Positions 44,126-52,865 of a stretch of DNA of 64,000 bases are shown in pieces; within the stretch, counting starts at the first letter, position 1, and each line of letters begins with the position of its first letter. A model generated the notes under the pieces. That model made no database searches. It saw only the letters and a list, made by a program, of their open reading frames with translations, and was not told where the DNA came from. Source of the DNA: Microbacterium paraoxydans (GTDB lineage: Bacteria > Actinomycetota > Actinomycetes > Actinomycetales > Microbacteriaceae); NCBI RefSeq assembly GCF_018224615.1, contig NZ_JAGTUK010000003.1, positions 358,339 to 422,338 of the forward strand, written 5' to 3'. The translations under genes were made by a program, and so were the position numbers.

Positions 44126-45143
44126 CGCGCTCGACCCGACCGAGCCCACTGACGAGTCCGAGCTCGCAATCGAGGGTGCCCTTCGCCCATCGAGCCTGGG
44201 TGACTTCGTGGGGCAGCACAAGGTCCGCGGTCAGCTGCAACTGCTGCTCGATGCGGCTCGTCTGCAGTCCCGCCCGGCCGATCACATCCTGCTGGCCGGA
44301 CCTCCGGGACTCGGGAAGACGACGTTGGCGATGATCGTGGCGCACGAGAGCGAGCGTCCCCTTCGCATGTCCAGCGGTCCCGCGATCCAGCACGCCGGCG
44401 ACCTGGCCGCGCTGTTGTCGAGTCTCGTGCCCGGCGAAGTGCTCTTCATCGACGAGATCCACCGGATGGCGCGCTCCGCCGAGGAGATGCTGTACCTCGC
44501 GATGGAGGACTACCGCATCGACATCATGGTCGGCAAGGGCGCGGGCGCCACGAGCATCCCCCTGGAGCTCTCGCCGTTCACGCTCGTAGGCGCGACGACA
44601 CGGTCCGGGCTCCTGCCGAATCCGCTGCGTGACCGCTTCGGGTTCACCGGCCACCTCGAGTTCTACGACGTCGGCGAGCTGGAGCAGGTGATCGCCCGCT
44701 CCGCGTCGGTGCTCGGCGTCGGGCTCCCCACCGACGCTCTCGCCGAGATCGCCCGTCGTTCTCGCGGTACGCCCCGCATCGCCAATCGTCTGCTGCGACG
44801 CGTGCGCGATTACGCGCTGGTGCACGGCGACGGTTCGGCGACCCTGCATGACGTGCGCGCCGCGCTCGAACTGTACGACGTCGATGCCATCGGCCTGGAC
44901 CGGCTCGATCGCGCTGTGCTCGACGCGCTGGTGCGGCGGTTCCGCGGCGGACCGGTGGGGCTGAGCACTCTGGCGGTCGCGGTGGGCGAGGAGGCCGAGA
45001 CGGTCGAGAGCGTCGTCGAGCCGTACCTCGTGCGCATCGGATTCCTGGGTCGTACGCCCCGCGGACGCGTGGCGACGCCCGAGGCGTACGCGCACCTCGG
45101 CGTGGCGCATCCCGACGGGATGCTCACGCTGGATGACCTATAA
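44118..45143 (+). CDS. ruvB: Holliday junction branch migration DNA helicase RuvB
   Basis: A 341-residue AAA+ motor. Walker A is [11 protein letters not shown], Walker [10 protein letters not shown], sensor 1 LVGATTRSG and the arginine finger region LRDRFGFT; a C-terminal winged helix follows ([17 protein letters not shown]). The GTG start lies within ruvA. Its TAA stop codon is embedded in a TATAAT hexamer that probably drives yajC-secDF. Confidence 0.96.
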   Translation: MSDALDPTEPTDESELAIEGALRPSSLGDFVGQHKVRGQLQLLLDAARLQSRPADHILLAGPPGLGKTTLAMIVAHESERPLRMSSGPAIQHAGDLAALLSSLVPGEVLFIDEIHRMARSAEEMLYLAMEDYRIDIMVGKGAGATSIPLELSPFTLVGATTRSGLLPNPLRDRFGFTGHLEFYDVGELEQVIARSASVLGVGLPTDALAEIARRSRGTPRIANRLLRRVRDYALVHGDGSATLHDVRAALELYDVDAIGLDRLDRAVLDALVRRFRGGPVGLSTLAVAVGEEAETVESVVEPYLVRIGFLGRTPRGRVATPEAYAHLGVAHPDGMLTLDDL

Positions 45144-45144
45144 T
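45139..45144 (+). promoter_or_regulatory. Consensus -10 (TATAAT) overlapping the ruvB stop codon
   Basis: TATAAT matches the sigma-70 consensus in full and contains the ruvB TAA stop. It is 71 bp before the yajC ATG, giving a leader of ~65 nt. The -35 region at 17-18 bp is poor. Confidence 0.5.
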
Positions 45145-45215
45145 CGCTGAAGGCTTCCCCCGATACCTCTGTGCGCCCAATGGCTGGTGCGTGCACCTGA
45201 GAAAGGCGCTTCCCC

Positions 45216-45617
45216 ATGCCCATGGAATTCGTGCTCTTCGGCCTCCTGGCCGTGCTCCTGATCTTCATGATCTTCAACACGCGCAAGCGGACGAAGCAGA
45301 TGAAGGCCGAGCAGGAGGAGAAGGCCACCAAGACGATTCCGGGCGCCAAGGTGCTCCTGCAGGGTGGCATCTACGGCACGATCGTCGCGTTCGACCCGGA
45401 CGACCTCGATGCCCCCGCTCTGGTGGAGATCGCCCCCGGTACCGTGATCGAGGTGCACAGCCAGGCGATCCTCCGCATCGTCGAGCCGAAGGACGCTATC
45501 GTGGAGACGCCCGTCGACGGCGTGGATGACCGCATCGTCGAGGAGCCCGCCGCCCCCACGGCGGAGACGCCGGAGGAGACCCGCGCTCGTCTCGAGCGGG
45601 ACGCCGACGACAAATAA
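45216..45617 (+). CDS. yajC: Preprotein translocase subunit YajC
   Basis: A 133-residue single-pass membrane protein. The transmembrane helix spans residues ~4-20 and is followed by NTRKRTKQMKAEQEEK, then the compact YajC domain with VLLQGGIYGTIVAFD. The last ~35 residues are acidic and Pro/Thr-rich. YajC associates with SecDF. The leader has GAGAAAGG before the ATG. Confidence 0.94.
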   Translation: MPMEFVLFGLLAVLLIFMIFNTRKRTKQMKAEQEEKATKTIPGAKVLLQGGIYGTIVAFDPDDLDAPALVEIAPGTVIEVHSQAILRIVEPKDAIVETPVDGVDDRIVEEPAAPTAETPEETRARLERDADDK

Positions 45618-45672
45618 CTTCGGGGCCGTTGCGGCCACTCGTACCATCGTTCTCCCAGAAAGCTGAACACAC

Positions 45673-47403
45673 GTGGCTTCATCTTCCCCTGTCCGTCACG
45701 CCTGGCGGGTCCTCTTGGGACTGCTCCTCGTGACGGGCGTGCTCTTCGGCATCAACGCTCTGGGTGTGTACGTCTTCAAGCAGAGCTCGTGGGCGCCGGA
45801 ACTGGCGCTCGACCTGCAAGGCGGCACGCAGATCATCCTGAGCGCGGAGACCGAGGACGGGGCGGCACCGTCGCCGGAGCAGCTCGACCAGGCGGCGGCG
45901 ATCATCCGTCAGCGTGTCGACGCTTCCGGTGTCGCCGAGGCCGACATCACCACGGAGGGCGGCCGCAACATCGTCGTCCAGATCCCGGGCGAGGCCGACG
46001 AGCAGACGCGTGAGCGCATTCAGTCGAGTGCACAGCTCGAGTTCCGTCCCGTGCTGTACACCACGGCGGCGAGCACCGAGTTCGTCGGCGACGACGGCAA
46101 TTCCACGCCGTTCCCGAGCCCCGATCCCGGGCTGAACGCGACGCCGACCGCCGAGCCCACCGATGCGAGCGACCTGTCCTGGGTGACCGAGAAGCTTGCC
46201 GCCGAGTTCCAGGCATATGACTGCGCCAATCCCGACAACGACCCCTCGCGCGCACCGAAGGACGAGCCGCTCATCGCGTGCTCGCCCGACGACACGCAGA
46301 AGTTCCTGCTCGGGCCCGCAGAGCTCGACGGACGCGCCATCACCGACGCGTCCGCCGGTCGCGACCCGAAGAGCGGCGCGTGGATCGTGCAGCTCACCAT
46401 GAACGGCGATGGTGCCGATGCGTTCGGCAAGGTCAGCACGCGGCTCAACCAGAACCGCATCGACGGGCTCTCGCCGCGTGACCAGTTCGCGTTCGTGCTC
46501 GACGGGGACGTCATCAGCGCGCCGCGGATGAACGGCGTGATCCTCGACGGTCGTCCGAGCATCTCCGGAAGCTTCACCCAGGAGAGCGCGACAACGCTCG
46601 CCGACCAGCTGAAGTTCGGTGCGCTGCCGCTGAGCTTCGAGGTGCAGAGCTCCGACACGATCTCCGCGACCCTCGGTACCCAGCAGCTTCAGATCGGCCT
46701 GATCGCCGGCCTGATCGGCTTGGCCCTCGTCGCGGTGTACTCGTTGCTTTCCTACCGTGCGCTCGGGACGGTGATCATCGCGTCGATCGCGGTGATGGCG
46801 GTGCTGACGTACATCGTGATCTGCATCCTCGCCTGGCGCATCGGGTTCCGTCTTTCCCTCGCCGGTGTCGCCGGTCTGATCGTGTCGATCGGATTCACGG
46901 CCGACTCGTTCATCGTGTACTTCGAGCGCATCCGCGACGAGTTGCGCGACGGCAAGTCGATCACGGCCGCGGTCGAGGACGGTTGGGGTCGGGCGAAGCG
47001 CACGATCTACATCTCGAAGTCGATCAACATCCTCGCGGCCGTAGTGCTCTACATCCTCGCCGACTCGACCGTGAAGGGCTTCGCGTTCACTCTCGGTCTC
47101 ACGACCGTGATCGACGTGATGATCTTCGTGATCTTCACGCACCCGGTCATGCAGCTCCTCGCCCGCACCCGGTTCTTCGGCGGTGGGCACAAGCTCTCAG
47201 GCCTCGACCCGGCAGCCCTGGGCGCGGTGTACCGCAGCCGGTCGCAGTACCGGGAGGTCGCGACGACTTCGGCAGGACGTGGTGCGAAGAACGCCCGCTC
47301 GCGCGGTGAGGCGGACCGCCGCCAGACGATCGCCGAGCGCAAGCGCGCCGAGGCCCTCGCTGCAGAGAAACAGACCAAGGGCGGAAGCGAGGGAGACGCC
47401 TGA
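45673..47403 (+). CDS. secD: Protein translocase subunit SecD
   Basis: A 576-residue membrane protein with one N-terminal helix (residues ~13-35), a large extracytoplasmic domain starting at LALDLQGGTQIIL, and five C-terminal helices including LAGVAGLIVSIGFTADSFIVYFER. SecDF uses the proton gradient to complete protein export. A Pro/Thr/Ser-rich insertion near residues 135-165 is typical of actinobacterial SecD. The final ~60 residues are basic and cytoplasmic. It starts with GTG and ends 1 nt into secF. Confidence 0.95.
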   Translation: MASSSPVRHAWRVLLGLLLVTGVLFGINALGVYVFKQSSWAPELALDLQGGTQIILSAETEDGAAPSPEQLDQAAAIIRQRVDASGVAEADITTEGGRNIVVQIPGEADEQTRERIQSSAQLEFRPVLYTTAASTEFVGDDGNSTPFPSPDPGLNATPTAEPTDASDLSWVTEKLAAEFQAYDCANPDNDPSRAPKDEPLIACSPDDTQKFLLGPAELDGRAITDASAGRDPKSGAWIVQLTMNGDGADAFGKVSTRLNQNRIDGLSPRDQFAFVLDGDVISAPRMNGVILDGRPSISGSFTQESATTLADQLKFGALPLSFEVQSSDTISATLGTQQLQIGLIAGLIGLALVAVYSLLSYRALGTVIIASIAVMAVLTYIVICILAWRIGFRLSLAGVAGLIVSIGFTADSFIVYFERIRDELRDGKSITAAVEDGWGRAKRTIYISKSINILAAVVLYILADSTVKGFAFTLGLTTVIDVMIFVIFTHPVMQLLARTRFFGGGHKLSGLDPAALGAVYRSRSQYREVATTSAGRGAKNARSRGEADRRQTIAERKRAEALAAEKQTKGGSEGDA

Positions 47404-48392
47404 TGGCTTCCATGAACGAGTTCGGTAACAACCTTTACACGGGAAAGACCTCCTTCCCGTTCGTCGGACGACGTCGCCTGTGGTTCATCATCGCGATCGT
47501 GCTGGTCGTCGGTTCGGCCCTCGTGCCGCTCTTCCGGCCGATCCAGTTCTCGATCGAGTTCACCGGTGGTTCGCAGTTCACGGTGAACTCGCCCGCCACG
47601 CTGGATCAGGACACGGCGAGTGAGGCCGTGCGATCGGTCGTTCCCGGTGCCGCGACCAAGGTCGTGATCGTGAACGAGCAGGACATCCGCGTGCAGACGG
47701 ATCAGATGACCGCCGCGGAGACGCAGCAGGTGGCGGGAGCTCTCGCCGATGCGTACGACGTGGAGCCGGACGCCGTGACCTCCTCCTTCATCGGCCCGGC
47801 ATGGGGTGAGAGTGTCACGCGCCAGTCGCTGTGGGGTCTGGCGATCTTCCTCGCGCTGACCTTCCTCATCCTGGCGATCTACTTCCGTACCTGGAAGATG
47901 TCGGCGGCGGCGATCATCGGTCTGCTCGACGTTCTCGTGATCACCGTGGGCGTGTACGCCCTCGCCGGGTTCGAGATCTCGCCGGCGGCCGTGATCGGAT
48001 TCCTCACGATCCTCGCGTACTCGCTCTACGACACCACCGTCGTCTTCGACAAGATCAGGGAGAACACCACGGAAGACGGGGAGAAGACCGCCCGCCTCTT
48101 CGGGGAGTCGGTCAACCTCGCGGTGAACCAGACGCTGATCCGGTCGATCAACACCTCGGTCGTCGCGGCGCTCCCGGTGGGCGCGATCCTGTTCATCGGC
48201 GCGTTCTGGCTGGGCGCGGAGACGCTCACCGACATTTCTCTCTCGATCTTCGTCGGCATCCTGGTGGCCACCTACTCGACCCTGTTCGTTGCGGCGCCGC
48301 TCTATTCGCTGTTCCGCGAGAACGAGCCGCAGATCAAGGAGCGCGATGCCCGCATCCGCGCCGCCCGCGAGAAGGCGGCCGTCGAGGCCTGA
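47403..48392 (+). CDS. secF: Protein translocase subunit SecF
   Basis: A 329-residue partner of SecD with six membrane helices. It shows the periplasmic-domain start FSIEFTGGSQFTV, then LAIFLALTFLILAIYF, IGLLDVLVITVGVYAL and the SLYDTTVVFDKIRENT signature. Its ATG overlaps the secD stop by one base. The C-terminus is short and charged. In Mycobacterium apt lies between secF and rel; here the two are separated only by a 66-bp gap with a hairpin. Confidence 0.95.
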   Translation: MASMNEFGNNLYTGKTSFPFVGRRRLWFIIAIVLVVGSALVPLFRPIQFSIEFTGGSQFTVNSPATLDQDTASEAVRSVVPGAATKVVIVNEQDIRVQTDQMTAAETQQVAGALADAYDVEPDAVTSSFIGPAWGESVTRQSLWGLAIFLALTFLILAIYFRTWKMSAAAIIGLLDVLVITVGVYALAGFEISPAAVIGFLTILAYSLYDTTVVFDKIRENTTEDGEKTARLFGESVNLAVNQTLIRSINTSVVAALPVGAILFIGAFWLGAETLTDISLSIFVGILVATYSTLFVAAPLYSLFRENEPQIKERDARIRAAREKAAVEA

Positions 48393-48411
48393 GGCCCCGC
48401 TGCGCGGGGCC
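48393..48411 (+). terminator. Hairpin after secF
   Basis: A perfect 8-bp GGCCCCGC/GCGGGGCC stem with a TGC loop starts directly after the secF stop. No T-tract follows, so termination is only probable. Confidence 0.55.
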
Positions 48412-48430
48412 CGCCCCGTCTCAGCACGCG

Positions 48431-48436
48431 TAGGAT
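48431..48436 (+). promoter_or_regulatory. -10 element of the rel promoter
   Basis: TAGGAT lies 22 nt before the rel ATG. The short leader contains GGAGGTGAG as ribosome-binding site. Confidence 0.5.
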
Positions 48437-48458
48437 TGTCTGATTCGGAGGTGAGTGG

Positions 48459-50711
48459 ATGGCGGAGCCGCAGACGGCGTCGCAGGGATCGAGTCTGCGA
48501 CGGCTGGTGCCCCGTATCTTCTCGCGCGCGTCCCGCATCAACGACCTCGACAATCTGATCCGCACGGTCCGGGCCAACCACCCCAAGGGCGACTTCTCCG
48601 TCATCTCGCGGGCCTACGCGGTCGCGAAGGAGAAGCACGAGGGCCAGAAGCGGCAGAGTGGCGAGCCGTACATCACGCATCCCCTCGCGGTGGCTCAGAT
48701 CCTCGCCGAGCTCGGCCTCGGCCCGCGCGCGATCGCCGCGGCTCTGCTGCACGACACGGTCGAGGACACCGGCTATGCGCTCACCGACCTCACGGCCGAG
48801 TTCGGTGATGAGGTCGCGATGCTCGTCGACGGCGTCACCAAACTCGACAAGGTCAAGTATGGGGAGAGCGCGCAGGCGGAGACGGTCCGCAAGATGATCG
48901 TCGCGATGTCGAAGGACATCCGCGTGCTGCTCATCAAGCTGGCCGATCGCCTGCACAACGCTCGCACCTGGGGCTTCGTTCCGCCGGAGAAGGCGGCGAA
49001 GAAGGCCAAGGAGACGCTGGAGATCTACGCGCCTCTGGCCAACCGTCTCGGTATCCAGGCGATCAAGTCGGAGCTGGAGGACCTGTCGTTCGCGGTTCTC
49101 CACCCGAAGATCTACAACGAGATCCACAGCCTCATCGCGCAGCGCACTCCGCAGCGGGAGAAGTACCTCGGGCAGGTGATCGAGGAGATCGACGAGGACC
49201 TGCGCGACCTTCGGATCCGCGGCAAGGTGGTGGGGCGACCGAAGCAGCTGTACTCCGTGTACCAGAAGATGGTGGTGCGCGGTCGCGAGTTCGACGACAT
49301 CTACGACCTCATCGGCATCCGCGTGCTCGTGTCCTCCGTGCGCGACTGTTACGCGGTTCTCGGCGCGATCCACGCCCGGTGGACGCCGCTGCCGGGCCGC
49401 TTCAAGGACTACATCGCGACGCCGAAGTTCAACCTCTACCAGTCGCTTCACACCACCGTGATCGGTCCCGCGGGACGCACGGTGGAGATCCAGATCCGTA
49501 CGCACGAGATGCATCAGCAGGCTGAGTACGGCGTTGCGGCGCACTGGATGTACAAGGAGCGGATGAACGGCGGCGGGAAGACCGAGGTGCGCGCGTCGGA
49601 CACCGACATGGCGTGGCTCGCGCACATCTCCGACTGGCAGGCCGAAACCGCCGACCCCGGCGAGTTCCTCGACTCGTTGCGCTTCGAGATCGGCGCGAAA
49701 GAGGTCTACGTCTTCACGCCGAAGGGCCGGGTCATCGGTCTGCCGGCGGGAGCGACGCCGGTCGATTTCGCGTACGCCGTGCACACCGAGATCGGGCACC
49801 GCACGATGGGCGCGAAGGTCAACGGCCGTCTCGTTCCGCTCGAATCGGAACTCAAGAGTGGCGACGTGGTCGAGGTGTTCACTTCCAAGAACCCCGATGC
49901 CGGGCCCAGCCAGGACTGGCTCGGCTTCGTCAAGAGCACGCGGGCCCGAAACAAGATCCGCGGCTGGTTCACGAAGGAGCGCCGCGAGGAGGCGATCGAG
50001 CAGGGCAAGGAGGCCATCGCCCGCGCGATGCGTCGCCAGAACCTGCCGCTCCAGCGCCTGATGAACCAGGACTCGTTCACCGAGGTCGCCCATCAGCTGC
50101 ACTACGAAGACGTGTCGGGGCTGTACGCAGCGGTCGGCGAAGGGCACGTGTCCACGCAGTCCGTGCTCGAGAAGGTGACCGCCCTGGTGGCGGCGAACGA
50201 CACCACGACGGGCGCGATCGACCTGCCGGGCAGCGTGCAGACCCGCGAGCCGCGTGGCGGGGACTCGGGTGTTCTCGTGCGCGGGGCGAACGACATCCTC
50301 GTCAAGCTCGCGAAGTGTTGCACCCCGGTGCCGGGCGACCCGATCGTCGGCTTCGTGACGCGGGGGAGTGGCGTCTCGGTGCACCGGGCGGACTGCGTGA
50401 ACGTGAAGGCCCTGAGTGGTGAGCAGGACCGGTTCGTCGAGGTGTCGTGGGCACCGACCACCAAGAGCGTGTTCCGCGTGCAGATCCAGGTCGAGGCGCT
50501 CGACCGCTCCGGTCTGCTCTCGGACGTGACCCGCGTCCTGAGCGAGCACCACGTCAACATCCTCTCCGCCACGGTCAGCACGACCGACGAGCGTCTCGCC
50601 CTCAGCCGCTTCGTGTTCGAGATGGGCGATGCGGTCCACCTCGACCGCGTGCTGAACGCCGTCCGGCGCATCGACGCGGTGTACGACGTGTACCGCGTCA
50701 CCTCGTCCTGA
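48459..50711 (+). CDS. rel: Bifunctional (p)ppGpp synthetase/hydrolase (RSH)
   Basis: A 750-residue long RSH protein controlling the stringent response. The N-terminal HD hydrolase has HDTVED at residues 98-103, so degradation should be intact. The synthetase domain follows at about 250-370 with YQSLHTTVIGP. A TGS domain is near 410-470 (VYVFTPKGRVIGLPAGATP), then a helical/zinc-finger region with AKCCTPVPGD, and an ACT domain at the C-terminus. Length is normal. Its 3' end overlaps the convergent AbiEi-like gene by 14 bp. Confidence 0.96.
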   Translation: MAEPQTASQGSSLRRLVPRIFSRASRINDLDNLIRTVRANHPKGDFSVISRAYAVAKEKHEGQKRQSGEPYITHPLAVAQILAELGLGPRAIAAALLHDTVEDTGYALTDLTAEFGDEVAMLVDGVTKLDKVKYGESAQAETVRKMIVAMSKDIRVLLIKLADRLHNARTWGFVPPEKAAKKAKETLEIYAPLANRLGIQAIKSELEDLSFAVLHPKIYNEIHSLIAQRTPQREKYLGQVIEEIDEDLRDLRIRGKVVGRPKQLYSVYQKMVVRGREFDDIYDLIGIRVLVSSVRDCYAVLGAIHARWTPLPGRFKDYIATPKFNLYQSLHTTVIGPAGRTVEIQIRTHEMHQQAEYGVAAHWMYKERMNGGGKTEVRASDTDMAWLAHISDWQAETADPGEFLDSLRFEIGAKEVYVFTPKGRVIGLPAGATPVDFAYAVHTEIGHRTMGAKVNGRLVPLESELKSGDVVEVFTSKNPDAGPSQDWLGFVKSTRARNKIRGWFTKERREEAIEQGKEAIARAMRRQNLPLQRLMNQDSFTEVAHQLHYEDVSGLYAAVGEGHVSTQSVLEKVTALVAANDTTTGAIDLPGSVQTREPRGGDSGVLVRGANDILVKLAKCCTPVPGDPIVGFVTRGSGVSVHRADCVNVKALSGEQDRFVEVSWAPTTKSVFRVQIQVEALDRSGLLSDVTRVLSEHHVNILSATVSTTDERLALSRFVFEMGDAVHLDRVLNAVRRIDAVYDVYRVTSS

Positions 50712-51252
50712 GCTCCACCCGTTCGAGCGCGGCGATGCCCGCCCGGCTTCCGGGCACACGCGTGCTCCCTCGGAGCTCGGTCAGGGCGTGCCTCGTTGCT
50801 TCCGGACACGCGATCGCGAGCGCATTCATCCAGGGCAGCACGCGCGGGTCCCGGTGCAGGCTGGTTGCCAGATCCATCATCGTTCGCCCGGGTGTGGACA
50901 CGGGCACACCGCCGATCATCACGACGTGGGCGGGGGGAAGCACCGTGTCGTGGAAGACCAGGCGCGCACTCGTGCGTGGGCGCACGCGACGCTCGACACA
51001 CCGCTTGACGTGGTGCACCGGAGGCGGCGCGTCTCCCGCGCCATGGACCCAGGCAGCACTCGGCCCGCAGACAGCGGCGCCGTCCTGAACGAGGGCGGCG
51101 ATCGACGCGGCACGGACATCGGCGCCCTCGACGAGGTCGGCAGGGATGTAGGCGTCGCCGAGGTCGACCACATGCCCGTCGAGTCGAGCGGCGCTGAGCT
51201 CAGGAAGGCTGAGGCGCGCGCCGGGAAGATACAGAAGAGCGGGATGCACCAC
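50698..51252 (-). CDS. AbiEi-like antitoxin-family protein without a toxin gene
   Basis: A 184-residue basic protein with LLYLPGARLSLPELSAARLDG at its start, a central AAWVHGAGDAPPPVHH, a VPVSTPGRTMMDLATS segment and a helical C-terminus. This order (short N-terminal region, then an AHxxA-type strand/turn and the TPxRTLxDL-like motif) resembles actinobacterial proteins annotated as type IV antitoxins of the AbiEi group. No AbiEii nucleotidyltransferase toxin flanks it, so the antitoxin role is doubtful. Starts at 51252 or the adjacent GTG at 51249 are equally possible. Confidence 0.65.
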   Translation of the reverse strand: MVHPALLYLPGARLSLPELSAARLDGHVVDLGDAYIPADLVEGADVRAASIAALVQDGAAVCGPSAAWVHGAGDAPPPVHHVKRCVERRVRPRTSARLVFHDTVLPPAHVVMIGGVPVSTPGRTMMDLATSLHRDPRVLPWMNALAIACPEATRHALTELRGSTRVPGSRAGIAALERVELRTR

Positions 51253-51311
51253 GCCAGTGTGGCGTAACGCACCCCGCTCCTGCGGCGGTCGTCGCGAGCT
51301 GTGGAAAGCGG

Positions 51312-52661
51312 TCAGCCGCCCAGCGCGTTGAGCCAGGCGCGACGCGCTTCGAGCGCGTCTGCCGCCGCCTTGGCTGCCTTGGTGTCTCCGGACTTCTCCG
51401 CGGCGGCCAGCTCTGCCTCGAGCTTCTCGATCGCCTCGTGGAGCTGCGAGCTCATGTCGTTCGCACGAGCCTTCGTCTCCGGGTTGTTCTTCTTCCAGTC
51501 GACGTCTTCGCGCGCCTTGAGGGCTTGCTCGATGACGCGGAGCTTGTCGTCGAGAGCGCGCTCCTTGTCGCGCGGGAAGATGCGACCCACCTCATCCCAC
51601 TCGCGCTGGATGCGGGTGAGGAGAGCGCGGGCACGCTTGATGTTCGGTTCGTCGGCGACGGCCTTCGCCTGCTCCAGCAGTGCCTGCCGCGCTTCGATCT
51701 TGGGAGCGGAGTCCGCCTCCTCGGCCGCGGCCTGCTCGGCGCGCGCGGCGTAGAGCGCGTCGCCCGCGGCCTTGAACCGCGCCCACAGGGCGTCGTCCGC
51801 CTTGCGGCCCGCCCGACCCGCGGTCTTCCACTCGTCGAGGAGCGCGCGGTAGGCGGGAATGCCGTCGACGCCGCGCGGGGCGAGGGCCTCCGCACGCTCG
51901 ACCAGCCGCGACTTGGCGTCGCGCGCAGCCTTGTGCGTCTCGTCGAGCTCGGAGTAGAACGCGCGGCGGTGCTTGTCGACGACCGAACGAGCGTCGCGGA
52001 AGCGCTTCCACAGCTGCTGGGACACGCTCTTGGACAGACGCGGTCCGTTCTGCTGCTGCGCCTGCCACGACTCGAACAGCTCGTTGAGCTCGGCGGTCAC
52101 CTGCTTCCACTGCACCTTGCTGAGATCGCGCGCCGCAATAGCCTCCGCGCGCTCAACGAGCGCCGTGCGCTCCGCGATCGCCTGTTCGACGAGTGCCTTG
52201 GCCTGCTGCGCCTCCTGCTCCGTCGCCTCGGAGAGCGAGGCGGTCAGCGCGTTCAACCGGTCGCGCAGGCCGGCCAGATCGCCGACCGCAGCCGCGTCGG
52301 TCGCCTCGTCGATCAGGTGACCCGCCTGCTTGACGAGGTCGCTGGCCGATGCGCCGCCCGCCTGGTGGCGCTGCTCGAGCGCGTGCACCTTGAAGGCGAT
52401 ATCGTCGTACTTGCGCACGAAGTAGGCGAGCGCCTCCTCCGGAGTGCCGTCGGGGTACTGGCCGACGACGCGCCACGTGTCGCCCTCGCGCACTTCGACG
52501 GTGCCGTCCTCGGACACGCGACCCCACTCGGCGGCCGATGACGAGACGACGGGCGCTGCGGGGGCGGCCGGGGCGGCCGGCGTCGGAGCCTTTCGGGGCA
52601 TGGGCACCGCGGGCGGTGCGGGAACGGGCGGAGTCGGCTTCGAGGGCTCGGTGGCAGACAC
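51312..52661 (-). CDS. DUF349 domain-containing coiled-coil protein
   Basis: A 449-residue protein. The first ~45 residues are Pro/Ala-rich, followed by a small domain (GRVSEDGTVEVREGDTWRVV) and then four to five helical DUF349 repeats, each ~70 residues with a LWxRF-type motif (QLWKRFRDA, ALWARFKAA, REWDEVGRI). DUF349 proteins are abundant in actinobacteria; function unknown, with suggested links to RNA binding. The GTG has AAGGAG 8 nt upstream and a TAGGCT -10 at 52718-52713 on the minus strand. It is divergent from the NirB-like gene. Confidence 0.85.
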   Translation of the reverse strand: MSATEPSKPTPPVPAPPAVPMPRKAPTPAAPAAPAAPVVSSSAAEWGRVSEDGTVEVREGDTWRVVGQYPDGTPEEALAYFVRKYDDIAFKVHALEQRHQAGGASASDLVKQAGHLIDEATDAAAVGDLAGLRDRLNALTASLSEATEQEAQQAKALVEQAIAERTALVERAEAIAARDLSKVQWKQVTAELNELFESWQAQQQNGPRLSKSVSQQLWKRFRDARSVVDKHRRAFYSELDETHKAARDAKSRLVERAEALAPRGVDGIPAYRALLDEWKTAGRAGRKADDALWARFKAAGDALYAARAEQAAAEEADSAPKIEARQALLEQAKAVADEPNIKRARALLTRIQREWDEVGRIFPRDKERALDDKLRVIEQALKAREDVDWKKNNPETKARANDMSSQLHEAIEKLEAELAAAEKSGDTKAAKAAADALEARRAWLNALGG

Positions 52662-52753
52662 GGTGATTCTCCTTGCGCGGTCGGGCCGCGGGAGGCGGAA
52701 AGGACGAGGCTCAGCCTAGTACGCCCTGACCGACACAGTGAGGCCGAGAGCGC

Positions 52754-52791
52754 GTTACCGATTTGTGAGCAGAACGTTCCGCGCTGGAAAC
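52754..52791 (+). promoter_or_regulatory. GlnR-type box upstream of the NirB-like gene
   Basis: The pattern GTTAC-N6-GTGAG-N6-GTTCC-N6-GAAAC keeps the 11-bp periodicity of the GlnR tandem box (GTnAC-N6-GAAAC, twice). Its first and last elements are perfect and the third differs at one base. It sits 74 bp before the start codon. GlnR commonly activates nitrite reductase genes in actinobacteria, which agrees with the NirB ancestry of the gene. Confidence 0.65.
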
Positions 52792-52865
52792 ACGCGACGT
52801 CGATTCCGGGTAACACGGCGCACTTATCGTCAAGCCACGACGGTCCGCAGGTCGACAGGAGGTCC

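Noticed and set aside
47049..50759. 1236-codon minus-strand open frame opposite secDF-rel
   Set aside because: The plus strand encodes SecD, SecF and RSH with clear motifs; the antisense frame has none.
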